The position numbers and the translations under genes are program-made. A stretch of DNA of 64,000 nt from Candidatus Proelusimicrobium volucris (GTDB lineage Bacteria; Elusimicrobiota; Elusimicrobia; Elusimicrobiales; Elusimicrobiaceae), in the NCBI GenBank assembly GCA_944324665.1, contig CALUXD010000003.1:62001-126000 (forward strand), in the 5' to 3' direction. Positions 50,390 through 59,743 of the stretch are shown here, piece by piece. Under the pieces are notes generated by a model. It was given only the letters and a program-made list of their open reading frames with translations. It was not told where the DNA came from and searched no databases. The number at the start of each line of letters is the position of its first letter. Position 1 is the first letter of the stretch.

Positions 50390-51193
50390 ATGAAAATATT
50401 TCTTGCCCTCTTGCTTTTGATTTATCCCTCTTTTGCCGAGGCTGAGGTTTTCGTTATGCCTATGGAAGATCCTTCTCCTAAGGAAAATATTTTTCCGCTC
50501 AATGCCAAAGACGATATATCAAAACAGCCGGAGATAGACGACGAAATGCTCGCAGGCCGCCAGATATCCGAACTTGTCCGCTATACGATATGCGGCTTGG
50601 TAATAACCGATATAAGTCAGAAAAACGTGAAACCGCAGGAAATTTTAGATTACGAGAACAAAACGGGCCAAACTATCCCCGATAAATATACCACGGTGGA
50701 TCACGGGCAAAAATACCTGTGCGGGGTTTATTACGCGGGTGCGGATTTGGCCGGGAAAGGCTTGGCCGTACAGGGCGCTTTGCGCGATTTCGGGGAGGTG
50801 CAATCCCTGTTTATAAAAGACGCGCAGCCCGTAAGAAGCGACAGAAACGATTTTAACATTAAAGACAAAACACCATCCGCCGCCGTCATATCCTTTGATG
50901 AAAAAGCCGTATTTAAAAAAATACTGACTAGCAAAGATAAAATACGCAGCTTATATAATTATTCCGATTTGCCGCTCGCTTGGGAAATACACAATCTTAT
51001 GCAGAACAGGGAAGACGATAAGCTCCCGATAAGGCTGACTTTCTATGAGGACGCCTCCGCCGTAGGGGCAAAAGGTATGGCTGTTGTCGTCTTTTCCCTT
51101 ACGGAAAAATATCTGCTGCCGCTTAAGGACGTGAAAGGCGGAACCTCGGACATATACGGCATAGAACCCGATTACTATTTTATTTACAGATAG
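50390..51193 (+). CDS. Exported protein of unknown function
   Basis: The 267-residue protein has a signal peptide (MKIFLALLLLIYPSFAEA) and a ribosome-binding site CGGAG 6 nt before the ATG. The mature part has two well-spaced Cys (YTICGLV and YLCGVYY) and a beta-rich C-terminal half (IRLTFYEDASAVGAKGMAVVVFSL). I do not recognise a family or catalytic motif. It is the last gene of a five-gene plus-strand run beginning at 48041, before the convergent toxin operon. Confidence 0.65.
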   Translation: MKIFLALLLLIYPSFAEAEVFVMPMEDPSPKENIFPLNAKDDISKQPEIDDEMLAGRQISELVRYTICGLVITDISQKNVKPQEILDYENKTGQTIPDKYTTVDHGQKYLCGVYYAGADLAGKGLAVQGALRDFGEVQSLFIKDAQPVRSDRNDFNIKDKTPSAAVISFDEKAVFKKILTSKDKIRSLYNYSDLPLAWEIHNLMQNREDDKLPIRLTFYEDASAVGAKGMAVVVFSLTEKYLLPLKDVKGGTSDIYGIEPDYYFIYR

Positions 51194-51261
51194 TTTGCCG
51201 ATGGGGGCGATATGACCGCCGCGGGTAAGCGAAGAGAGCGAGTGGGTATCCTTCCGAGTGC

Positions 51262-52437
51262 TTATTTGTTGTAGTCCGAAATGAAACTTCTAAATTCCAC
51301 GCTGTTGTTGATGTTTTTAAACAGCCAGGCCTTTTTCCCGCTTTCGTAAAGAGAATCAAAATCTTTAAAATTGTTCTTCAAAGCCAAATCAAGATGCTTG
51401 TACATATTGCGTTTGTCTTTCTTTACGGTCCAGTAATAACCGGCCATATTGATATGCGTCGTAGGCAGATAGGAGGATAATTTTAAAGACATATCAAAAT
51501 CTTTTTTCGCTTTTTTGTAATTCTTCAGCTTCAAATAAGCGTATCCGCGGTTGTTATAAGGTATGGCCCACTTGGGATTTAACGCTATGGCGTAGGAATA
51601 ATCTTCCGCGGCGGCGCGCCAATCGTCCAATTCCTCATAAATTAAACCGCGGCGATTGTAATATGTGTATTCCGGCTTTAGGGCTATGAGTTTAGTATAA
51701 TCCTGCGCCGCCTGCTCATAGTCGCCTATTTCCTTGAAGGCCGAAGCCCTTAGCAGCCAAGCGGTATCGAAGGAAGGATCTCTGTTTAAAGTCTTGCTGA
51801 AATAGGATATAGCCTCATCGTAGAGTTCATTATTGAAGTATATGCGCCCTATATAAAATAAGGCTTCCGTATCATCGGGATTTTGTTTTAGCAGCTTGTT
51901 GAAAACCTTGCGCGCTTTATCGTATCGGTATAAAAAGAAATTGGCCCGGCCTTCCATTATCTCAATTGTATGTTCCTTGGATTTCCTGTTTTTTATTTTC
52001 TCCAAATCCTTAAGGGCGGGCGAATATTTTTCCAAAGTCATATAACATTGGGCGCGGTTGTAGTAGAAATCGTCGTAATTGCTTTTTAGTTTTATCGCTT
52101 CCGAAAAGTCCCTTATCGCAGAATCACAGTCATTTCGCTGCATATAGGCCAAGCCTCTCGCGTAGTATTTGAAAGGATCTTTGGGAGATAGTGTTATTAT
52201 CTTGTTATAGTCCGCCAAAGCCTTTTTAAAAAGACCTTTCTCCTTATAAGCGTCGGCGCGGTGGTGATAGGCATTTGTAAACTTGGGGGATTTGTCTATG
52301 GCTTTGGACAGCAGCTTGATTCTTTCGTTAATATCCTCAGTCTTTAATGCTTTATCATAATATTGCCGCGCGCTTTGGGCATAAACCAAAGGCGCAAGCA
52401 TAAAAAGTGATAAAAGCAAACAGATAAAGTGTTTCAT
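51262..52437 (-). CDS. Exported TPR-repeat protein
   Basis: The 391-residue protein has a signal peptide (hydrophobic core ICLLLSLFMLAPLVYAQ). About nine to ten tetratricopeptide repeats follow, for example AYHHRADAYKEKGLFKKALADYNKII and YYNRRGLIYEELDDWRAAAEDYSYAI. Such proteins are periplasmic or outer-membrane protein-interaction scaffolds. It overlaps the upstream membrane protein gene by ATGA and is the last gene of the operon headed by the zeta-kinase protein. Confidence 0.87.
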   Translation of the reverse strand: MKHFICLLLSLFMLAPLVYAQSARQYYDKALKTEDINERIKLLSKAIDKSPKFTNAYHHRADAYKEKGLFKKALADYNKIITLSPKDPFKYYARGLAYMQRNDCDSAIRDFSEAIKLKSNYDDFYYNRAQCYMTLEKYSPALKDLEKIKNRKSKEHTIEIMEGRANFFLYRYDKARKVFNKLLKQNPDDTEALFYIGRIYFNNELYDEAISYFSKTLNRDPSFDTAWLLRASAFKEIGDYEQAAQDYTKLIALKPEYTYYNRRGLIYEELDDWRAAAEDYSYAIALNPKWAIPYNNRGYAYLKLKNYKKAKKDFDMSLKLSSYLPTTHINMAGYYWTVKKDKRNMYKHLDLALKNNFKDFDSLYESGKKAWLFKNINNSVEFRSFISDYNK

Positions 52438-53294
52438 TTCAGCAGAAGTATAATTAAAGCCTGGCTCGCCAACATTATTATACCTATAAGATAGCCCGCC
52501 GCTATTGCCAGCTTAGTAAAGAAAGTGAGATTTAATATTATTGCCGCCACCAAGGCCGCTTTGGCAGACATTATCGCAAAGAAATCGGCCTTGTTTTTTA
52601 TTTTTGAAAGGCTGCTTAACAATACTTTCCTGCAAACGAATATCACTCCGCCCAAAATGGCCAGAGCGGTTATCCCGGCGGCTGTTTTTGCCGCGTATTT
52701 GCGTATGTTTTTGGATAGATCGTCAAAAGTTTGTTTGACTACGCGGGAAACCTCGTTGCGGGAAAGAGTGTCGGCTATATTGTCTATTTTGCTCTCGATT
52801 GAATTTTTTACTCTGTTAATGGTTTCCCTTATTAAATTGCCAAAAGCTTCAGAGAAGGCTTTTATGGTATATAGCAATCCCATGGAGGCACCGTAAAAAA
52901 GCCCGAAAAGCCCGTAAAATCCGAACAGGATTATCCCCGCAATTATAAGATACCAAAGCGGATATCCTTGGCCCGCGAAGCAGGTGTAAAACAGATAATA
53001 TGTCCCAATAGTAAACAATAGCGCGCTTAACAGCGTCCAGGGTATTATTGTTTTTATACCCTGCGATATTAAAGAGGTAAAAGTTTTTACCAGTTTTTCG
53101 GCTAGGCTTTCTTTGCCTGATTTGCCGTAAAAACGACGGGAAGGGGAACTTTCGTGTTTCTTTATAGGGTATCGTTTGTGAGTATGGGCTTTATCCTTTG
53201 GATATTGCCCGCCGCCGCGGTTGCCTTCTCGTCTTTCGACGGGTTGAAGGATATGCGTTTTTATAGCTTCGGATTTATTGTGTTTTTCTGTCAT
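52434..53294 (-). CDS. Polytopic membrane protein of unknown function
   Basis: The 286-residue protein has a hydrophilic, basic N-terminal 75 residues rich in His, Lys, Arg and Gly. Hydrophobic segments follow near 84-105, 116-140, 208-225, 243-262 and 265-285. Between them lies an amphipathic helical stretch (RETINRVKNSIESKIDNIADTLSRNE). I see no family signature. AAGGGG precedes the ATG. As it sits two genes behind an exported toxin-like protein, an immunity or export role is conceivable but unproven. Confidence 0.7.
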   Translation of the reverse strand: MTEKHNKSEAIKTHILQPVERREGNRGGGQYPKDKAHTHKRYPIKKHESSPSRRFYGKSGKESLAEKLVKTFTSLISQGIKTIIPWTLLSALLFTIGTYYLFYTCFAGQGYPLWYLIIAGIILFGFYGLFGLFYGASMGLLYTIKAFSEAFGNLIRETINRVKNSIESKIDNIADTLSRNEVSRVVKQTFDDLSKNIRKYAAKTAAGITALAILGGVIFVCRKVLLSSLSKIKNKADFFAIMSAKAALVAAIILNLTFFTKLAIAAGYLIGIIMLASQALIILLLK

Positions 53295-53319
53295 ATAACC
53301 CCTTATATGAAGACGGCCG

Positions 53320-53460
53320 TCAGTCGTGATGTCCGCAGCAGCCGCAGCAGGAATCGCAATGATGGTCTTTCTTGTTTAGAGAAGGAACGTCATCTGATAT
53401 TTTTATTACTTTCCCCGTTTTTTTGTCAAAAACGTATCTGCCAGTATTATTATTCGTCAT
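53320..53460 (-). CDS. Small 46-residue protein with Cys/His-rich tail
   Basis: A short complete frame lies between the toxin-like gene (60 nt away) and the membrane protein gene (25 nt away) on the same strand. The product begins MTNNNTGRYVFDKKTGKV, followed by VIKISDDVPSL, and ends HHCDSCCGCCGHHD. The R-Y-V-x-D-x-x-T-G-K-V-x-K-x-S-D start recalls small FmdB-type zinc-ribbon proteins, but the usual two CxxC knuckles are replaced by one dense Cys/His cluster that could bind metal. No strong ribosome-binding site precedes the ATG, which lowers confidence. Confidence 0.6.
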   Translation of the reverse strand: MTNNNTGRYVFDKKTGKVIKISDDVPSLNKKDHHCDSCCGCCGHHD

Positions 53461-53520
53461 ATAAATTATTCTACAAAATATGGTGATTATATTGTTGGGT
53501 CAAACATTTTTATCGGTGGC

Positions 53521-56500
53521 TTACATAGCGGCCGGCGTTTGCAAGGCATTATCTGCTATGGCGGGGATAGGTGGTAAAATCTTGTCTTGCGGCTGGCATT
53601 GTTTAAAAAGTGCTTGATCCAGTATTTCCATGGCTTGATCTTTTTTCTTGGAAGCTATAGGTATAATGTCGGTATCGCTGTTAAAAAACATTATCCAATC
53701 GTCGGCCATATCTTTATATAAATTCCAAAAGTTATTTCTGCTTTTGTAGTATCTGTCGGTAAGATTCCCGTATGGGGCATCGTGTCCGCCTTCCAATACT
53801 CTGGAATGCACTCTGGAAATAGATTCTTGCGGACTCTTAACGAAAGTATATACTATTATTACGCGGTAACCGTTGTCTTTGGCTCTTTGTATCAGCGTTT
53901 TAGTGCTTCTGCCAGATAGGGTGCTTTCCATTACGAAAGAGCGATCGTTTCGTATCATTTCGTCCATTTTGTTTATTAATACCCTGCCCGCTTCGAAGGT
54001 ATTAAGATTTTGTTCGGAGGATATTAAGTCCTGATTTAGAAACGGTAAATTTTTATCGGCAAGGATCTTATTGTATAAGTAAGTTTTTCCGCTGCCGTTT
54101 GGCCCTCCTAAAATAAATAAGGTTTTTGTGCTTGGTGGGGAAGTTAAATCCAAAATAGCATCATCTTTTATTGCCGGGGCCGGTTTAAAGTAGCCTTGCA
54201 ATTGGCGCAACGCGGTGACGATATTATCTCTCTTAATATCTCCGGAAAAAGTATAAGGAACATTTAATATGCCGTACCAAGTATCGTTGTTTAAGTATTC
54301 CAAATGCAAATGGGGGGCTTCATTCTTTATTTCGTGGTTGCCAAGGCGCATCCTTACGGTATAGTTGTAATTGTATACGTGTACGTCACCCTCTTTGTTC
54401 TGTACGTAATGCACCGGGGTCGAATCGCTCGCGCCGAGCATATAAGAAACCCATGGCCCCAGTTTGTCCAGGATATCTTGTGTGGAGGCAATATTCTGTT
54501 CGTTGGGAGGGAGATTGCTTTTGTGAATCCAATCTACTATGGCTTTGCCTATATCCAACGGCTGTGTTTCGGCAGAAACGCCGATTCTGGAAGGAGCTAG
54601 GGCTGAGGAATCGTCCCATACGCCGCTTTTGCTTACCAGGCAGCCTTTGATGTCGGTAAAATTATTTGAGGATTTATTTAGCGTAAGTTCATCTACGGCA
54701 CTTTTTGCCTTTATTATGGCCGCAGCCATATTAAGAGCTTCATAGGGGCTCATCTCGGAGAGCGCTTTCCTTAAAGAATGTCTTAAGTTTTGGCTGGAAA
54801 ACAGCGAGCCGATATTGGCTTTGGCAAATTCTATTTCATTTAAATAGTGAATGCTTTGCAGAATTTTATCCTCGGAGAAGTTTTTTATTGAGGCAAATTC
54901 CGGGATATGCAGCAACCTGGCGGGATTAAAAGCAATGGCTTTATAATAAACGTAAAAGTAATCAAGGGAATTTAAGTAATCTTTTATTTTATTTGCGCGA
55001 GCTTTGGCGGAAGTATTTAAATCGGCTATTTTTATAAGGGCCTGCTCATTGACGATAATTTTTAAAAATCGTTCAAAGGTTGATATGGACAAGCTAGGCG
55101 CTATCGATTTAAGGAATGAAAGGTGTTTATTATATGTTTTAAGAGATAGATTCGTCCCTTGAGCTAGGCCGTTATCTTCAATAAAACGAATTATTTGAGG
55201 TGCGGTCATTTGCTGGCCGTTGACTTGGAAGAGCGTATTTTGTGATTGTAGTATTCTGTTTTCCAATACCGATCTTATAGAACGTTCGTAATTGGAAAGG
55301 GAATTTTCCGTATGTATTACCGAAATTTGCTGAGGCTGGTTTAGATTTTTATAAAGATATTGGTATAACAGAAAATCTTGGGCTTGCGGCGAGCCAAAGG
55401 CTACCAAAGGCCAAGCGGTCATGGCAACCAAAGTGGGCTTTAAATATTTTTCCGTATGAGGAACACTTCCGTAATTTATTTTGTTTTCTAAGTCGGCATA
55501 TATATTCTTCGCAAATATGGAGGTAAATACAAACGGCGAAACTGACGCCATAGTCCAGTTCTTTAGCGTCTGACTTATAGCCTTGGGGCTTAAGGAGTTT
55601 ACGACATTGCCGCCAGGCAAAGGTATGGTGTTGTATGTTTGGAATATTTTGGGGTCAAATAAAGATGCCGGCTTAACGGTAGGTGTCGCAACGGGCTTTA
55701 TGGTGCCCAAGGATATCAAATCGGAACTTTTTGCACCGTTAAGGACCCATTCCGTCGCGGCGGGGAAAGCCTTATCAAAGGTGATAAGCGACTTAGGGGT
55801 AGTGGTGGCGACTTGGTAGTTGAACATTAAAGCCGTTCCCATCAAAGTAGCCCTATTATTTATAAAGCGCAATGTTTTGCTTAAGAAAGCCATATTGTGT
55901 TTGTTCAGATAGGAGTAGAATTTATCCGCTGCGCTTGGCCCTGTCTTTGCAAATAGTCTGGAGGATATTGTAGGCGGTGTGTAAGGAGATGAAATATGTA
56001 AAGCTTCTTCAATGGTGATTCCTTTTCCGGTTTCAAGCTGCCATATGCCCAAGGTGCCGTCTTCGTAAGAAGGTTTGTTCCACCAATTTTTTAATGGTGA
56101 AGCAAAATACTTATTCCACCAGGAAGTGGCTTTGAAATTACCCTTTGCTGTTCTTAGCGAAGACATGGCGGAAGTATAGTCATTATAGCTTTGTATAAAA
56201 TTCAACTCACCCGCGGTGAAAACCGGTTGTTGGGGTATAGTTGCAGATCCGTTTTTAAAGCTTTCGACTTGCGCATTGTAAGAAGCGGCTTTGTTATTGT
56301 AGCCTTCGGAGTAAATTCTGGCTTTTTGTACAAAAGACTGCTGGGTTTTTGCCGCTTCATATTTGGCCTGAGCCAACTCCGCTTTTGCTGTTTCTCTTTT
56401 GCCGGGTGATTTTTTTTGAGATATTTTTTGCTTGGCTGTTTTTGCGGCATTTTCCAATTTCGCCAAATTGCGTTTGTTTAAATCATTTTGCAATTTTAAG

Positions 56501-58332
56501 GCTTCACGCGCGGATACGGGCTGGCGGAATATGGTTTTGATGCGGTTGCCGGCCCGAAGGAGGCTTCTCCTTGCGGAGATGTATTGCCCCATTTTAGCAT
56601 AATTTGCTCTTATATAAGCCAGCCGCTTGGCGTTGTTCTGTATTTTGAAAGCTTTAATTGCCGTGTAGGTGGACTTGCTTAAACCTGCCAGGTTTTTGCC
56701 AATTTTGGCAAGGCCTATGGTACCCCAAATCATTAGCAGTATATCGCCGGCCAAGGCTGCCCTGTTAAGATAATCGAAAGCCAAGTTTACTGTGTTTTTA
56801 CGATTTTTGCTTTCCTTATCCACTATTGCGTTTTTGTTTAAAGCGGTTTTTATAGCGGGGTATTTATTCAAAAGGGCGCGGTCTATATCGTATTCGTAAA
56901 TTGGGCTTATATCCCCGAACAAGGTGTTTGCCATCAGCAAAGCATAGTCTTTAGCTTTTTGAGCGGATACGCCGCTATTTTTGCCGGTCAGCGCACCAAA
57001 GAGGAAAGGCTTAATGGTATCGCTCATTTTCCGGTTTGTCGCGTATTTTGCCAGCAAATTAGCGCTTTGGGGAGTGCCGTCTTCAGACAAAATTAAAGCT
57101 ATGTCGGTAAAAGTATTTCCGTAAGAGTAATTGGTATTATATTGCGCTTGCTGTGAGATGGCGCCTAAATATTTACCGCTTGCGTTTTGCGCCGTTTGTG
57201 AATAATGGGAGAGGGTAATCCATTCGCTCCAATGCGGGCCGTTTTGTTCCATTTTGGTATAACGGGCAAGCAGGGAATCCAATGCGGAGTAATTGCCGTT
57301 AGCCAGCAAAGCGGAGAACCCGGAGCCGAGTATGTGGCTAAAGGCTATGGTATTTTCACTTCTGATTATTAAATCGGAAATCGCTTTTGAGTAAACAGGG
57401 CTCTGTTTGGGGGCGAGGTATCCCGCTATTACTATGCTTTCCGTTATATTTTTAATAAGTACGGAGGTAACCTTTTTTCCCTTTTCACTACTTATGCTGC
57501 CGGGGGAAAGATTTTTTAAACTTTGTTTTCGCAGAAAAGCCAAATGATAGGCGTAAGTGACATTCCTTTCGTGTTGCGTTAAGACTTTTTTCCCGTTCAG
57601 TTCCAAGTTTAACAGTATCTGAGCTGTTCCCAAAGAGAGATTTTGCGGCCCTATTGCCGAAATTGCGGCCCTGGCTACTGTATAGGCGGCGTCCTCTATT
57701 TTGGCTTGATTTTTTTTGCGCCAATTTATTTCTTCTTGGGCGTCTTTTTTATATTCCTTATAGGCTTCTTCCGCGGGGAAAGCGTTTAAAAGGTCATTAG
57801 CCAACTTATCTTCGGGGTTTTTAAAGGGGACGGCATTTTCATATCCGCTGTTCTTGATGTTTTTTTTGGCGTAAGTCAGCAGCATTTGGAGATATAATTT
57901 GCTAAATTGCGTATATGGCAGAATAGCCGGTTCTCTAAGATATTCTCCCAAGAATTGTTTTAATTGGTTTTCCAAAGCGTCTATGTTTTTTGAACCTGCG
58001 GCTTTCACGTACATCGGCCACATATTTCCGTATTTTGCGCTTCCCTGCTTTTTTAAAGAGGCCAATTTTTTGTTTGCAGGGCTGTTATTTATCGCTTTAA
58101 GGGAGGCGTCCACCTGTGCTTTAAGAGCGTTTTCGTGGATATTGCCCTTATCGCCGCGCAGGAAGGCGTTGTCTATTTTGTCCAAATCGGAGAGGGCGTC
58201 GGCGTAAGGTGCTTGATAGTTTGTGTTATTGACTAAATTTGCGGCATTGGCTATATTGGCCTGCAACATAATTATTGCCGACATAACGGAGGCTATAAAT
58301 TTTTTAGCTTTAAACAAGTTTTTATTCGACAT
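53521..58332 (-). CDS. Giant exported protein with C-terminal zeta-toxin-type kinase domain
   Basis: The 1603-residue protein starts with a signal peptide (KAKKFIASVMSAIIMLQANIANA). Long alpha-helical regions without recognised domains follow, with a coiled coil near residues 600-690 (Ala/Lys/Gln-rich). The C-terminus (about 1400-1575) is a P-loop kinase of the zeta toxin / COG4185 type: Walker A GPNGSGKT (1410-1417), a catalytic-type Asp in FLNQDLI, FVMESTLSG, and RVLEGGHDAPYGNLTDRYYKS, where family members have R-V-x-x-G-G-H-x-V-P. Zeta toxins phosphorylate UDP-GlcNAc and are normally small cytoplasmic proteins with an epsilon antitoxin. An exported carrier with a toxin at its C-terminus suggests a polymorphic toxin or effector. 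No epsilon-like gene is adjacent. Confidence 0.82.
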   Translation of the reverse strand: MSNKNLFKAKKFIASVMSAIIMLQANIANAANLVNNTNYQAPYADALSDLDKIDNAFLRGDKGNIHENALKAQVDASLKAINNSPANKKLASLKKQGSAKYGNMWPMYVKAAGSKNIDALENQLKQFLGEYLREPAILPYTQFSKLYLQMLLTYAKKNIKNSGYENAVPFKNPEDKLANDLLNAFPAEEAYKEYKKDAQEEINWRKKNQAKIEDAAYTVARAAISAIGPQNLSLGTAQILLNLELNGKKVLTQHERNVTYAYHLAFLRKQSLKNLSPGSISSEKGKKVTSVLIKNITESIVIAGYLAPKQSPVYSKAISDLIIRSENTIAFSHILGSGFSALLANGNYSALDSLLARYTKMEQNGPHWSEWITLSHYSQTAQNASGKYLGAISQQAQYNTNYSYGNTFTDIALILSEDGTPQSANLLAKYATNRKMSDTIKPFLFGALTGKNSGVSAQKAKDYALLMANTLFGDISPIYEYDIDRALLNKYPAIKTALNKNAIVDKESKNRKNTVNLAFDYLNRAALAGDILLMIWGTIGLAKIGKNLAGLSKSTYTAIKAFKIQNNAKRLAYIRANYAKMGQYISARRSLLRAGNRIKTIFRQPVSAREALKLQNDLNKRNLAKLENAAKTAKQKISQKKSPGKRETAKAELAQAKYEAAKTQQSFVQKARIYSEGYNNKAASYNAQVESFKNGSATIPQQPVFTAGELNFIQSYNDYTSAMSSLRTAKGNFKATSWWNKYFASPLKNWWNKPSYEDGTLGIWQLETGKGITIEEALHISSPYTPPTISSRLFAKTGPSAADKFYSYLNKHNMAFLSKTLRFINNRATLMGTALMFNYQVATTTPKSLITFDKAFPAATEWVLNGAKSSDLISLGTIKPVATPTVKPASLFDPKIFQTYNTIPLPGGNVVNSLSPKAISQTLKNWTMASVSPFVFTSIFAKNIYADLENKINYGSVPHTEKYLKPTLVAMTAWPLVAFGSPQAQDFLLYQYLYKNLNQPQQISVIHTENSLSNYERSIRSVLENRILQSQNTLFQVNGQQMTAPQIIRFIEDNGLAQGTNLSLKTYNKHLSFLKSIAPSLSISTFERFLKIIVNEQALIKIADLNTSAKARANKIKDYLNSLDYFYVYYKAIAFNPARLLHIPEFASIKNFSEDKILQSIHYLNEIEFAKANIGSLFSSQNLRHSLRKALSEMSPYEALNMAAAIIKAKSAVDELTLNKSSNNFTDIKGCLVSKSGVWDDSSALAPSRIGVSAETQPLDIGKAIVDWIHKSNLPPNEQNIASTQDILDKLGPWVSYMLGASDSTPVHYVQNKEGDVHVYNYNYTVRMRLGNHEIKNEAPHLHLEYLNNDTWYGILNVPYTFSGDIKRDNIVTALRQLQGYFKPAPAIKDDAILDLTSPPSTKTLFILGGPNGSGKTYLYNKILADKNLPFLNQDLISSEQNLNTFEAGRVLINKMDEMIRNDRSFVMESTLSGRSTKTLIQRAKDNGYRVIIVYTFVKSPQESISRVHSRVLEGGHDAPYGNLTDRYYKSRNNFWNLYKDMADDWIMFFNSDTDIIPIASKKKDQAMEILDQALFKQCQPQDKILPPIPAIADNALQTPAAM

Positions 58333-58445
58333 AATTCTCTACGCTCGCCGCAAATCTTTTCGGATATATATTTATATTAAAATGATGACATAAAAACATC
58401 TCTGTCGCAAGGGTCAATAGTCCCAAGCGGCAATACCCAAAGGGC

Positions 58446-59606
58446 CTAGTTTTCGTTTATTGATTTTGCCGCGGCGCAGGCGCTGGCCCAAGCCCAAGCA
58501 AGATTATAACCGCCCAGCTGTCCGCTTATGTCTAGACATTCGCCTGTAAAATAGAGGCTTTTTGTTTTTTGGGACATCATTGTCTTTGATGAAATTTCTT
58601 TAGTCGATATTCCGCCGGCCGTTATTTCGGCTTTTTCGTATCCCGTTAATTTTTCTACGGTAAAAGAAAAATCGTTGATTTGCTTTGCCGTTTGGGATAT
58701 TTCTTCCTTCGTAAGATCGGCTGTTTTTTTGTCAAAACCGTTTAAAATCGCTTTAGCGAGCCTTGGCGGAATCAAACGCTCAATCAAGGATAGCAAATGT
58801 TTGGGCCCGTTTTTGTTTTGCTTTATAAAATCTTCGGCTTTAATTTGCGGGCAGAAGTTTATTTCAAGCGTTTTGTTTTTTATCCCGTAAAGCGAAAGAT
58901 TGAACAAGGCAGGGCCGCTTATTCCATCATGGGTAAAGAGTAGCCCTCCCAAGAATTTATTTTTACCGCAGGTAAGCTCGGCCTTCAGGGAAATCCCTGC
59001 CGTATCGGCAAAACGGTTTTTTAAATCGCCCGTGAAAACTACTCCGCATAATGCCGGATAAGGCGGCACGATTTCATGGCCGAAACTTTCCGCCAAATCA
59101 AAAGCGGCTGAGGACGCCCCCATATTTTTGTGGCTTAATGCGCCTAACGAGCAGACCAAATTTTTGCATTTAAAAACTTCTCCGCCGGCATAAACCTCAA
59201 AAATATCCCCGTTTTTTAAAGCTTTTTTGAATTTGCAGCCCAACCGTATGTCTATATTTTGGCCCAAGGAATTTAGCAAAGCGTCCAATACGGATCTTGA
59301 AGATCGCGCGAAGAATTTCCCGTCTTCCCTAAGGGTAAAATCGGCTTTATTTTCAGCCAGGAGTTTCTTGAAGTCTTCAAAGTCGAAAGATTTTAAGGCG
59401 GATATACAGAAATGCGGGTTTTGTCCGTAATAGTTCTTAAAGGATAAGTCGGCATTGTAAAAATTGCAAAGCCCGCCTCCGCTGGCCAAAAGTTTAAGGC
59501 CGGGTTTTTGGTTCCCTTCAATAATCAAAGTCTTTGCGTTTTTTATTTTTGCGGCACACATAAGTCCGCTTGCGCCCGCGCCGAGTATTATGCAATCGAA
59601 GATCAT
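58446..59606 (-). CDS. YhiN/HI0933-family FAD-dependent oxidoreductase
   Basis: The 386-residue protein has an N-terminal Rossmann FAD motif (CIILGAGASGLMCA) and the family hallmark LLASGGGLCNF. TAGGISTKEI and a closing FTGECLDISGQLGGYNLAWAWASA for FAD binding follow. All are typical of HI0933-like flavoproteins (BaiN/YhiN), for which a physiological reaction is not well established. It is monocistronic, transcribed away from the peptidase pair. About 110 nt of sequence separates it from the toxin-like gene. Confidence 0.9.
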   Translation of the reverse strand: MIFDCIILGAGASGLMCAAKIKNAKTLIIEGNQKPGLKLLASGGGLCNFYNADLSFKNYYGQNPHFCISALKSFDFEDFKKLLAENKADFTLREDGKFFARSSRSVLDALLNSLGQNIDIRLGCKFKKALKNGDIFEVYAGGEVFKCKNLVCSLGALSHKNMGASSAAFDLAESFGHEIVPPYPALCGVVFTGDLKNRFADTAGISLKAELTCGKNKFLGGLLFTHDGISGPALFNLSLYGIKNKTLEINFCPQIKAEDFIKQNKNGPKHLLSLIERLIPPRLAKAILNGFDKKTADLTKEEISQTAKQINDFSFTVEKLTGYEKAEITAGGISTKEISSKTMMSQKTKSLYFTGECLDISGQLGGYNLAWAWASACAAAKSINEN

Positions 59607-59708
59607 ATAAGCAATGGTACAAAAGATTTTAGATTAAAGGTAAAAGTTTCGGCGATAAGCGAAACAAGATTTGATTATTCGGCCTTTTATTAAGGCTTAG
59701 GCAAATTG

Positions 59709-59714
59709 TATAAT
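59709..59714 (+). promoter_or_regulatory. -10 element upstream of the peptidase-efp operon
   Basis: A perfect TATAAT lies 29 nt before the ATG at 59744, with AAGGAG as ribosome-binding site. The -35 region (TTTATT at 17 nt) is weak. Confidence 0.5.
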
Positions 59715-59743
59715 GTAAATAATTAAACATTAAGGAGTCGGAT

